From a virus, in the IMG/VR virus record IMGVR_UViG_3300007735_000710, positions 1 through 39,232 of that record: a stretch of DNA of 39,232 nt, one strand, 5' to 3'. How positions within the stretch are numbered: the stretch's first letter is position 1; each line of letters begins with the position of its first letter. The position numbers were made by a program, and so were the translations under genes. A model generated the notes under the pieces. It was given only the letters and a program-made list of their open reading frames with translations, made no database searches and was not told the DNA's origin. Shown here in pieces: positions 25,320 through 32,216 of this stretch.

Positions 25320-26032
25320 AGCAGTACCTCCTGTTTAATCCAGTCGTATTCACCGTGACGAAGAATCCTAGCGCAACGAGCCTGCGTTAGGGCGTAGTCC
25401 TCAGTATACCCTGAAGTCTCGTAAGCAGTTTTAACTTCTGCCCAAGTACCTTCCTTCAGGATCTTGTTGGCTGTAACCGGGCCCACTCCCTCAAGACCGG
25501 GGTAGCCGTCTGTCTTATCCCCAGTCAAGGTCTGCATAAGCCAGTTACGGTCTGCCTGCTCCTTGGTAATCAGCCGTGGCTCCTCATCCTTATCAGGATT
25601 CCAAAGCAGGCCGGGAATGCAATTGAGATCTTTATCCGAAGACACAATAATAGGATTTCGATAAATGCCTTCGGTCGAGAGGATTCCGATGATGTCGTCG
25701 CCTTCAAGGGTTGGTTCCTCCTTGACAATATGGTACTGGCCCATTAGTTCCTTGACCGAACGGTATCCGCAGGGCTTTCGGCAAGACTTTCGATGAGCCT
25801 TGTACTGGGGGTAGACAATTTTCCTAAAGTTGTTCTTACCGCTGAATCCGATGACCACGATCTCTGCGTCCAACTTCTTGGACCAAGTAGAAATGGTGTC
25901 CTCGCACATAGCCTTGGCTTCGTTGATGTTCGCAAAGGCCACATCAAGGTCGTCATCAAACCGGGCCACATACTCACAAACTGAGCAGATGGAGTAGATA
26001 AGAATGTCCCCGTCGATCAGTAGAGTGTGCAT
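25307..26032 (-). CDS. 5'-3' exonuclease (T7 gp6-like, FLAP family)
   Basis: A 241-residue nuclease of the FEN/PIN-like family. Metal-binding acids are visible in order: D7 and D9 (LIDGD), E110-D112-D113 (LEGDD), D133 and D135 (SSDKD), D172 and D175 (TGDKTDG). A helix-hairpin-helix follows (GLEGVGPVTANKIL, 179-192), and the basic YKAHR motif is at 77-81. In T7 this enzyme removes primers and degrades host DNA and supports recombination. It starts in a TAATG overlap with the small gene upstream. It is shorter than T7 gp6 (300 residues). Confidence 0.93.
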   Translation of the reverse strand: MHTLLIDGDILIYSICSVCEYVARFDDDLDVAFANINEAKAMCEDTISTWSKKLDAEIVVIGFSGKNNFRKIVYPQYKAHRKSCRKPCGYRSVKELMGQYHIVKEEPTLEGDDIIGILSTEGIYRNPIIVSSDKDLNCIPGLLWNPDKDEEPRLITKEQADRNWLMQTLTGDKTDGYPGLEGVGPVTANKILKEGTWAEVKTAYETSGYTEDYALTQARCARILRHGEYDWIKQEVLLWTP

Positions 26033-26238
26033 TACTCTTCCTCCACATGGGCATCCGCTGCCCGACGAAGAACCTCAATGAGCCCATAGGTTCCATGCAG
26101 GGGGCCCTTGATGTTGATCGTATAGTTGTCAATGTGCTTGGTGCTCACGGTAAAACCGATGAACATCATCTCGTCAAATCGACGCTTCAGTTCGTGCAGG
26201 AGTTCCTGCGTTTCCATGAATTCAATTGGTGTAGACAT
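26032..26238 (-). CDS. Small acidic protein of unknown function, 68 residues
   Basis: The product begins MSTPIEFMETQELLHELKRR and ends RRAADAHVEEE. The N-terminal half is a probable amphipathic helix and the middle is beta-like (VSTKHIDNYTINIKG). GAGG precedes the ATG. It lies between the homing endonuclease and the exonuclease and overlaps both by a few bases. I do not recognise it. Confidence 0.65.
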   Translation of the reverse strand: MSTPIEFMETQELLHELKRRFDEMMFIGFTVSTKHIDNYTINIKGPLHGTYGLIEVLRRAADAHVEEE

Positions 26239-26554
26239 GTTTTAGCCTCTTAAGGTTACGCAAGTGGCGTAATCTGTCCTTCTTATAAGGACACTTAACT
26301 GCCTTCAAAAGAGCCACAATTTGCTGATACTTGATTACCGTGTACGGAGTGACATCTCCGAGAAACTTGATGGCTTTCTTGCCACAGGCCGTCCAGACAA
26401 AAACATCGTCACCTTTAAGCCTGATGGACCCGCCCCACTTAGCGGCAACACGAAGCAGGACACCGTAGTGCTTGTTCGTGATTTCAATGGATGGCGTCCG
26501 GTTCCAACGGATACAGCCCTCACCATCAAGGAGCCCAGCCGTGTATGCGTTCAA
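26222..26554 (-). CDS. LAGLIDADG-type homing endonuclease, single motif
   Basis: A 110-residue basic protein. Near the N-terminus YTAGLLDGEGCI (residues 4-15) is a LAGLIDADG helix with its acidic residue (D10/E12). Later parts (YGVLLRVAAKWGGSIRLKG, VKCPYKKDRLRHLRNLKR) are typical of single-motif, dimeric family members. The likely start is the TTG at 26554, which shares bases with the DNA polymerase stop (TTGA), so it is co-translated. A longer open frame to 26644 lies inside the polymerase gene. It is free-standing and does not interrupt polymerase. It may cut the matching intron-free site in competing phages. Confidence 0.75.
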   Translation of the reverse strand: MNAYTAGLLDGEGCIRWNRTPSIEITNKHYGVLLRVAAKWGGSIRLKGDDVFVWTACGKKAIKFLGDVTPYTVIKYQQIVALLKAVKCPYKKDRLRHLRNLKRLKHVYTN

Positions 26555-28308
26555 TGTGTTTCTGCCCAGTTGTCCCCCACGCGGAATTCTCCGTCGAGTG
26601 GACACCTGAAGCCGTAGTTTTGGCCTGCTTCTCGAATCGCGCATACCACTATGTTACCGACAATCTCCGCTTGACCGGGGGAAACCATGAATTGATACTC
26701 ATCGTGGATGGAAGCGACTTGTTCCACATGCAGAGCCTGTGCTCGGAACTTCATATGCGCCAACACACAAGCCTGCTTCATCACCACCGCACCAGCAGAC
26801 TGAAGCAGAGTGTTCAGGGCCGCGTGTTCTGAGCGGGGATACAGCGGTCTAGAGTCTAGACCACGAAGCCAACCCCGGGTTCCGATTAGCGTAGCGACAT
26901 CTTCCTTGAGCCGCGTATAAGCCGGAACCTTGGCCTCGAAGTTGGCCCGAGCCCGCTTACCACGCTTGTTGTCCCCGCCCAACACAAGGCCCAACTTGTC
27001 GTTACCAGCACCATAGATGAGCGCGTAGATTGCTCCCTTGGCCTGATTACGAGCCGCCTTGTGCTCCGGGTTGCTCTTGTCCTGCTTGACATCGCCAATG
27101 AGGCCGAATGCCTTGGCATTTTCCCAATGGATATCGCCATCAAGAATAGCCTTGGAATATTCGCCATCGTCATACTTGCCAAGGTAATGAGCCAAGCACC
27201 GGAGTTCCAGACCAGATGCGTCCACGCCGACCAACTTCAATCCGGGCGCGGGAACAAACAGGCGGCGATACTCGGCCTTGGACGGAACCTGAGCCATGTT
27301 GGGACGGCTATGGGTGCAGCGGCCAGTAATGGCTCCGTTGGTGTTGACCCGACCATGGAGTCTACCATCAGAACCCACGGCCTTCAGCCAAGCCTCGTCG
27401 CCATCCGCCAGTTGCCCAAGGTGCTTGAGGGTAGTCAGGTACTGGTTCAGCAGTTTCGCCTCAGGCCAGTCCAGAGTCGAGAGCACAGCCTCATCCACCC
27501 GAGGTCGCCCATCTGGAGTGAACTCCTGCGGCTGCCAGTTGTACTTCTGCATCAGACGCTCGGCAATTTGAAGGCGGCTTCCGGGATTGAACGGCTCGAC
27601 CTTGGTCTTCAGGGGCTTGCCTGTCTTCTCGCTGACCCGCTCAGTAACCTTCGGCGGGAACACAACCTGAAGTTGCTGCTCAATGTCGATCATGTTCTTA
27701 CGCAGTTCGGCATGGAGTTTCTCGGCAGCACGGATATCGAATGGGAATCCTGTGCGCTCCTGCTCTCGGATGATGGCTGCAAACTGATGCTCCAGATCAA
27801 GCGCAGTCTGGGCCACAGGCATGGCGGAGTGGTTACGAAGATGGGCCTCCAGAGCAATCACGACATTCACATCCTGCTTGCAATACTCCCGCAGTTCAGC
27901 AGAGTCCATGTCAAAGGACGGGGCCTCCTGCTTCTCCACGCCAAGCCGATATCCCCAAGCCTTCAGCGAGTGCGATCCCACCATGTCCTTGGGGAAGTTG
28001 GGAGTCTGAAAGTCCACCTCTCGCTGGTTGGCATGGAGCAGCCGTGCGGCGATTAGTGTGTCAAACACCGCATCCTCGCGGTACTTGAACATGGGGTACA
28101 ACTTCTTCAGGGCAGGAAGATCAAACCCTTGAATGTTGTGTCCGATGATTTTGGTGGCCCCATTCAGAGTGGACAGACCATCTCGAATATCCACGATCTC
28201 TGGCTTGGCCCCATTGATTGACAAGGCCATGCACTTGACATCCTTGAGATCTGTGAAGTGGGTCCAGTCGTTGAGTGGGTTTGTTTCAATGTCAAAGTAA
28301 ACTTTCAT
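26551..28308 (-). CDS. DNA polymerase (T7 gp5-like, family A)
   Basis: A 585-residue replicative polymerase with proofreading domain. Exonuclease motifs: D6/E8 (FDIETN), HNIQGFD at 57-63, and Y142...D146. Polymerase motifs: A at 361-370 (GVDASGLELR), B at 420-433 (RNQAKGAIYALIYG), and C at 535-537 (HDE). It ends in the T7-like WAETH. It is shorter than T7 gp5 (704), so the thioredoxin-binding loop may be reduced or absent. GGAG precedes the ATG. Codons 483-487 (GLDSR) contain a complete copy of the TCTAGAGTCTAGA palindrome. Confidence 0.96.
   Translation of the reverse strand: MKVYFDIETNPLNDWTHFTDLKDVKCMALSINGAKPEIVDIRDGLSTLNGATKIIGHNIQGFDLPALKKLYPMFKYREDAVFDTLIAARLLHANQREVDFQTPNFPKDMVGSHSLKAWGYRLGVEKQEAPSFDMDSAELREYCKQDVNVVIALEAHLRNHSAMPVAQTALDLEHQFAAIIREQERTGFPFDIRAAEKLHAELRKNMIDIEQQLQVVFPPKVTERVSEKTGKPLKTKVEPFNPGSRLQIAERLMQKYNWQPQEFTPDGRPRVDEAVLSTLDWPEAKLLNQYLTTLKHLGQLADGDEAWLKAVGSDGRLHGRVNTNGAITGRCTHSRPNMAQVPSKAEYRRLFVPAPGLKLVGVDASGLELRCLAHYLGKYDDGEYSKAILDGDIHWENAKAFGLIGDVKQDKSNPEHKAARNQAKGAIYALIYGAGNDKLGLVLGGDNKRGKRARANFEAKVPAYTRLKEDVATLIGTRGWLRGLDSRPLYPRSEHAALNTLLQSAGAVVMKQACVLAHMKFRAQALHVEQVASIHDEYQFMVSPGQAEIVGNIVVCAIREAGQNYGFRCPLDGEFRVGDNWAETH
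26846..26862 (-). promoter_or_regulatory. Palindromic element copy 2, inside DNA polymerase gene
   Basis: GGTCTAGAGTCTAGACC is a perfect inverted repeat with one central base. It encodes residues 483-487 of the polymerase, a conserved stretch that in T7 gp5 reads GLDGR. It is the most downstream copy of the family along the direction of transcription, about 5.3 kb beyond the previous copy at 32200, and no copy occurs in the virion genes. Chance is unlikely for a 17-base match on this scale. It might start or control the late transcript. Confidence 0.75.
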
Positions 28309-28636
28309 GGCGTTCTCCTTCTGCTCGGTCTTCTCGGAAATGATACCTCAGTCTTGAGATGGCCGCATCATGGCATCTCTTCGCCTGCTCTGGTGTCAAC
28401 TGGTCATGGGGGTTGGCTATGTTGTACTCATCGGCAATTGCCTGCCAACACTTCCGTGTGTAGGGGTCAATTGGTTTGTACTCCCGTTGCTTGCGCTCAT
28501 ACCCATGGTGGATGATCTGCGATACAAGTTGTGGACTGATGTCATACTGACGGGCAATGTCCACTTTCTTCATCGCAGTCTTCGCTAATGATCGGATCTC
28601 CTCTACCTGCTGCTCCGACAGTTTTCTAGGCTTCAC
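28292..28636 (-). CDS. Small HTH protein, 114 residues
   Basis: The product, taken from a GTG at 28636, begins VKPRKLSEQQVEEIRSLAKT and contains a clear helix-turn-helix KVDIARQYDISPQLVSQIIH at about 23-42. The rest is helical and basic. The GTG is favoured because GGAG lies 7 bases upstream within the end of thyX. An open frame upstream to 28756 overlaps thyX and is not supported. HTH segments like this are found in phage regulators and in the DNA-binding tails of homing HNH enzymes; no nuclease motif is visible. Its stop overlaps the DNA polymerase start. Confidence 0.7.
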   Translation of the reverse strand: MKPRKLSEQQVEEIRSLAKTAMKKVDIARQYDISPQLVSQIIHHGYERKQREYKPIDPYTRKCWQAIADEYNIANPHDQLTPEQAKRCHDAAISRLRYHFREDRAEGERHESLL

Positions 28637-29270
28637 GACAGAACTCCGACAATGCACTCCATGACTCTGGGAAAATACGGTTGGCTTCTTCGCTAATCCG
28701 CACAGCCACCTCGCGTGTCTCGCGTTGAGCATAACTGGTGGTGCGCTGGCTGACAACCCTGAAGAAGGCGTACATGGAACCAGTCCAGATCCACATCGTG
28801 ATCATGCCCTGCGGCAAGACTGCACGGGCCTGCTCTGGGCACACACCTTCAGCCAGCAGATTGTTGTAGGTGCGTACAGCCAGAGCGGTGGCATATGAGT
28901 AGTCGCTGATGCAACGCTCGTTCTCCACCATCTCTTCGCTGCTGCCCTGCTTGACTGACGCAGCCGACTTGCGGAATCCATCTGGAGTCCAGACTGCGGG
29001 TTCGTAGTTGACATATCGACGGCTGACCTCATTCCATGTAAGGCCCACCTGATGCTTTGCCAGTTGGCGAGCAACAAAAATTGGGGCTTCAATGCGGAAG
29101 GAAAGACAGGTATGAGCAAAGGGGGACCAATGTCCATGCCTCGCCAAGTATCGAATCAAGTGTCCATTCTGCTGATCGGAGTAGTGCATCGCGTCCTTGT
29201 CAAAAGAAACACGAGCAGCATTCACAACAGAATCATCATCGCCCATGTAATTGATTAGTTCAACAGTCAT
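28626..29270 (-). CDS. thyX: Flavin-dependent thymidylate synthase ThyX
   Basis: A 214-residue enzyme that methylates dUMP to dTMP with folate and FAD. The ThyX block is at 68-86 (ARQLAKHQVGLTWNEVSRR), followed by YVNYEP. The usual RHR of the motif reads KHQ here, but the NExSxRY part is intact. The ATG at 29270 is chosen because AAGGAG lies 6 bases upstream and it overlaps the stop of the coiled-coil gene (ATGA). It supplies dTTP during phage replication, next to primase and polymerase genes. Confidence 0.92.
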   Translation of the reverse strand: MTVELINYMGDDDSVVNAARVSFDKDAMHYSDQQNGHLIRYLARHGHWSPFAHTCLSFRIEAPIFVARQLAKHQVGLTWNEVSRRYVNYEPAVWTPDGFRKSAASVKQGSSEEMVENERCISDYSYATALAVRTYNNLLAEGVCPEQARAVLPQGMITMWIWTGSMYAFFRVVSQRTTSYAQRETREVAVRISEEANRIFPESWSALSEFCREA

Positions 29271-29599
29271 TGTGTCTCCTTGAAGCAGTTCCATCCGCGT
29301 TCTCGCGCAATGGCATCAACACTCATTCTACCACCACGCGACAACCAAATTTCGTCGCACAGCAACTTCCTCGCCTCGTCGCGCTCGGCACGCACTTGTG
29401 CGATGTCTCGTTCGGCCTTCTGCATGGCCTGTCGCCAAGCCTCGATTTCATCCATCATCGTGCTGATCTGCTCGGCGGCCTCGGCCCGCTGCTGGTTCGC
29501 CATCTCGCCCATCCCCTCCCACGGGATACGCAAAGACTCCACCTGATTTCTGCGGCACTCCCACTTGAATGCGTCGTGGCTTGCTGGGTCGTCGCTCAT
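29267..29599 (-). CDS. Coiled-coil protein of unknown function, 110 residues
   Basis: The product begins MSDDPASHDAFKWECRRNQV. A strong coiled coil spans about 34-80 (RAEAAEQISTMMDEIEAWRQ, then AMQKAERDIAQVRAERDEAR), and a C-terminal part reads MSVDAIARERGWNCF. The start at 29599 has AGGA 7 bases upstream; longer frames overlap the primase gene. It is co-translated with thyX. No family is recognised. Confidence 0.65.
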   Translation of the reverse strand: MSDDPASHDAFKWECRRNQVESLRIPWEGMGEMANQQRAEAAEQISTMMDEIEAWRQAMQKAERDIAQVRAERDEARKLLCDEIWLSRGGRMSVDAIARERGWNCFKETQ

Positions 29600-29612
29600 C
29601 TGTGTTCCTTTT

Positions 29613-31199
29613 TCAAATTTCATCGTTGATCTCCATTTCAAATTCATGCAGACGGCCTGCTTCCTTGCAGTAGCGCAGCATTCCAGCCATCCCGGTATCT
29701 CCGGTGAATCGATTCTTAAGTACGCGCAAAGCCAGTTCGTTGGGGTTCTCTCCCTGCTGGTTTCGCTCCAGACCAATGACGGCATCCGCCAACTGGGCAA
29801 TGGAGTGAGATCCTCGAAGTTGGGCCAGACTGGTCGTAGCCCCCTCCTCGTGCCCACGATCCCCATCAGGACGACGAAGATGCGACACCACGAACATCGC
29901 TGCCTGTGTCTCCTCCACCAGACTACGGAGCGAGGTCATGGCATTGTCAATAAGTCTGCGCTCATCGCCATCGCCAAGGCCCGATACCACGATGCTAAGA
30001 TGGTCAAGGAAGATGTACTCACACCCACACGACTTAATCATGTACCTCGTTCGGGCCAGCAAGTTCTCCGGATCGACTGAACCGAAGTGGTCGAACAGCA
30101 CCACCTTGGCTACCGTCGCATCAAAGGCTTCACGCTTCTGCTCATCCTTGATGCCACGCTCATCCCAGAAATACGGAGGAGTGTTAAGATGGATGCCCAT
30201 AAGGTTCCTAGCAGTCCGCTTGACACTCTCTTCGAGCATCAAGAGGCCGACCTTCTTGCCGCTACGAATCAAGTGGCAGATCATCTCACGGCACACCGAA
30301 GACTTGCCAATACCCGTACCCGAAGTCAGGACAACAAGTTCGCCCTTTCGGATACCGAGCAACTTCTCATTCAGGGCAGTCCATGGGTATGGTGTGGAGT
30401 CGTTCGTGTCGTCCTCGTTGACGGTGTCCCACAAGTCCGTACCCAAGACCACACCGTCTGGCCTGTAAGCCTTGGCCCCATAGACGGCATCGATCACCCG
30501 CTTGCCCTCGCCTGCGGTGTGAGCCTCGTTGGCATCCTTGAAGCCCACGATGGTTCCGATCTTGGCCTTGCCCGGGGTAAGCAGCATGGCGCACTCACGA
30601 GCAGCCTTGCGCCCCGGCTCGTCATCGTCAAACATGATCACGACAGAGTCAAACTTCTCCAGCCACTCCAGATTCGACTGGAAAGACTTCAGGGCAGCGG
30701 CGGCTCCATTGGGAACGCTGACGACAGGCCACTTGTTGCCAAACAGTTGGCTGACCGTCAGGGCATCAATCTCGCCCTCCGTCACCGTAACCATGCGGCC
30801 TCCATCACGCCACAGGTGCATTCCATACAGGGGTAGAGCCTTGCTGTCCCCCAGCGTCAGGAAATCCTTGGAAGGGAAGCGCAACTTCTGAGCGACCACC
30901 TCTCCATCCTTGATGTACTGGGCAACATGGACCGTCTGACCGCTGTAGTCTCCGATGCCGTACTGCCAGAAGCGACAAGTGTCCTCGCTGATTCCGCGCT
31001 TCTTCAGGGCAGCAAAGTCAACATCGATCATGGCTGACGAAGTCCGAGTAACCTCCGGCAGAGGCTCTCCATCCCCCATCTCGTAATACTTGCAGCCAAA
31101 GCAATAACCGTGTCCATCGGTGTATCTTGCCAGATTATCCCGACTGCCGCACTTAGGGCATGGCTCGTGTTGAACGAACTCCGATTCTTTGTGGTTCAT
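29613..31199 (-). CDS. Primase-helicase (T7 gp4-like)
   Basis: A 528-residue two-domain protein from the ATG at 31199 (GGAAG about 10 bases upstream). An N-terminal zinc finger has C14-C17 and C33-C36. The TOPRIM primase core has E141/E143 (TEGEIDAL) and D191-D193 (FDDDEPG). The RecA-like helicase has Walker A at 293-301 (SGTGIGKSS) and Walker B near 396-400 (YIFLDH). An in-frame extension to 31301 overlaps the RusA gene and is not supported, because the zinc finger would normally be near the N-terminus. It unwinds DNA and primes lagging strands with the DNA polymerase. Confidence 0.95.
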   Translation of the reverse strand: MNHKESEFVQHEPCPKCGSRDNLARYTDGHGYCFGCKYYEMGDGEPLPEVTRTSSAMIDVDFAALKKRGISEDTCRFWQYGIGDYSGQTVHVAQYIKDGEVVAQKLRFPSKDFLTLGDSKALPLYGMHLWRDGGRMVTVTEGEIDALTVSQLFGNKWPVVSVPNGAAAALKSFQSNLEWLEKFDSVVIMFDDDEPGRKAARECAMLLTPGKAKIGTIVGFKDANEAHTAGEGKRVIDAVYGAKAYRPDGVVLGTDLWDTVNEDDTNDSTPYPWTALNEKLLGIRKGELVVLTSGTGIGKSSVCREMICHLIRSGKKVGLLMLEESVKRTARNLMGIHLNTPPYFWDERGIKDEQKREAFDATVAKVVLFDHFGSVDPENLLARTRYMIKSCGCEYIFLDHLSIVVSGLGDGDERRLIDNAMTSLRSLVEETQAAMFVVSHLRRPDGDRGHEEGATTSLAQLRGSHSIAQLADAVIGLERNQQGENPNELALRVLKNRFTGDTGMAGMLRYCKEAGRLHEFEMEINDEI

Positions 31200-31569
31200 G
31201 GTGATGTTCTTCCCATTCGATTTCGATTCGAGGATTGTCGCTGTAGCACTTACGGGCTTCAATCCACATGATTTGGACATCGTCCTCCCACGCCCATCCA
31301 TTGAGCGAGTCGAGGATCGACTTGATGTGATTGTCGATGTCGCCTACAGGCCACACATTCGATGGCTTCTTAGGCGAGCGACAAAAGAAAGTAATGTTTA
31401 CTTTAAGAGGCCCCGAGAGAGGGCAGCCCTTAGGCTTTTTCATGGCACTAAGGGCTGCCTTTGCCTCTCGGCGGAACTTCTCATAGGTCTTTCCATAGTA
31501 TGCAAATCCTCTGCGAGAAACTCGCGGACGACTTGCAGGCACAGGATCAACCCAGATGACTGCCCTCAT
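31153..31569 (-). CDS. RusA-type Holliday junction resolvase
   Basis: A 138-residue nuclease. Catalytic aspartates are in the typical RusA block at 76-100: GDIDNHIKSILDSLNGWAWE followed by DDVQI. The N-terminus MRAVIWVDPVPASRPRVSRR also fits. T7 uses a different resolvase (gp3 endonuclease I) to debranch replicating DNA before packaging, and RusA stands in its place here. Its ATG overlaps the SSB stop (TGATG). Confidence 0.88.
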   Translation of the reverse strand: MRAVIWVDPVPASRPRVSRRGFAYYGKTYEKFRREAKAALSAMKKPKGCPLSGPLKVNITFFCRSPKKPSNVWPVGDIDNHIKSILDSLNGWAWEDDVQIMWIEARKCYSDNPRIEIEWEEHHHEPQRIGVRSTRAMP

Positions 31570-32183
31570 CAGAAGTCAGAGCCATCCTCAGAAGTTTCGC
31601 TGGCCTGCTCCGACTCCGTCTGGGCCACGAAACCCTTGGGATCAGCCTTGAACCCGTAGGCATCGAAGTTACCACCCGGAGTGTACTCACGCAGTTCCAG
31701 AATCTGCACGGCCTTCATGCGGAGGCTCACGCCAGCCCCAACCATAGCCGTGAAGAACGGAACCACCTCGAACGCCACCTTGATCCGGCTACCGGAGCCG
31801 ATGTTCGGCGGCGTGTTGATCGCGTGACCAGCCGAGTCGAACAGCGCGGGCTTCTGCTCCCACGACTTCTCCTCGTTGCCAGCCTTGGCCTTCAACTTGA
31901 ACTTGATGCGGACCTTTCCATCCTCAGTCTCCTTGATGGGAATGTCCGACCGCTTCAACTTCTTGCCGCCCTTGGACTCGCAAGTGGCAGAGTAAGCCTC
32001 ATCCGCCACCTTCTTCAGCGTAGCGATGAACTCCTTGGTTTCCTTGGCATCCGGCTCCAGTTCCAGATCCACGCTGTACACACCGTCCTTGTCGAACTTG
32101 GTGTCAGGCTGGGTAAGGCGGGGATAGATGGCCGTACCGAGGGGCGAGGTAATGCGGATGAACTTCTTCTTGGTAGCACTCAT
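31569..32183 (-). CDS. Single-stranded DNA-binding protein (T7 gp2.5-like)
   Basis: A 204-residue OB-fold protein with the gp2.5-like N-terminal pattern TSPLGTAIYPRLTQPDTKF. The C-terminus is acidic and ends in phenylalanine (SETSEDGSDF), the tail that in T7 contacts polymerase and helicase. AAAGGAG precedes the ATG, and palindromic element copy 3 sits 16 bases upstream of the ATG. It coordinates replication proteins and recombination. Confidence 0.92.
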   Translation of the reverse strand: MSATKKKFIRITSPLGTAIYPRLTQPDTKFDKDGVYSVDLELEPDAKETKEFIATLKKVADEAYSATCESKGGKKLKRSDIPIKETEDGKVRIKFKLKAKAGNEEKSWEQKPALFDSAGHAINTPPNIGSGSRIKVAFEVVPFFTAMVGAGVSLRMKAVQILELREYTPGGNFDAYGFKADPKGFVAQTESEQASETSEDGSDF

Positions 32184-32199
32184 GTGATACTCTCCTTTG

Positions 32200-32216
32200 A
32201 GTATAGACTCTAGACT
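32200..32216 (-). promoter_or_regulatory. Palindromic element copy 3 (AGTATAGACTCTAGACT)
   Basis: It lies between the RNA polymerase stop and the SSB start. The 17-mer is identical to copy 10 at 38302-38318 and differs from copy 4 only in the central base. This subclass is less symmetric (TATA in one arm). The TAG stop of the RNA polymerase gene at 32215-32217 overlaps its edge. Operator or phage promoter for the SSB-to-exonuclease block is inferred. Confidence 0.7.

Noticed and set aside
28637-28756. N-terminal extension of the small HTH protein
   Set aside because: It overlaps thyX and has no ribosome binding site, while the GTG at 28636 has GGAG at the right distance.
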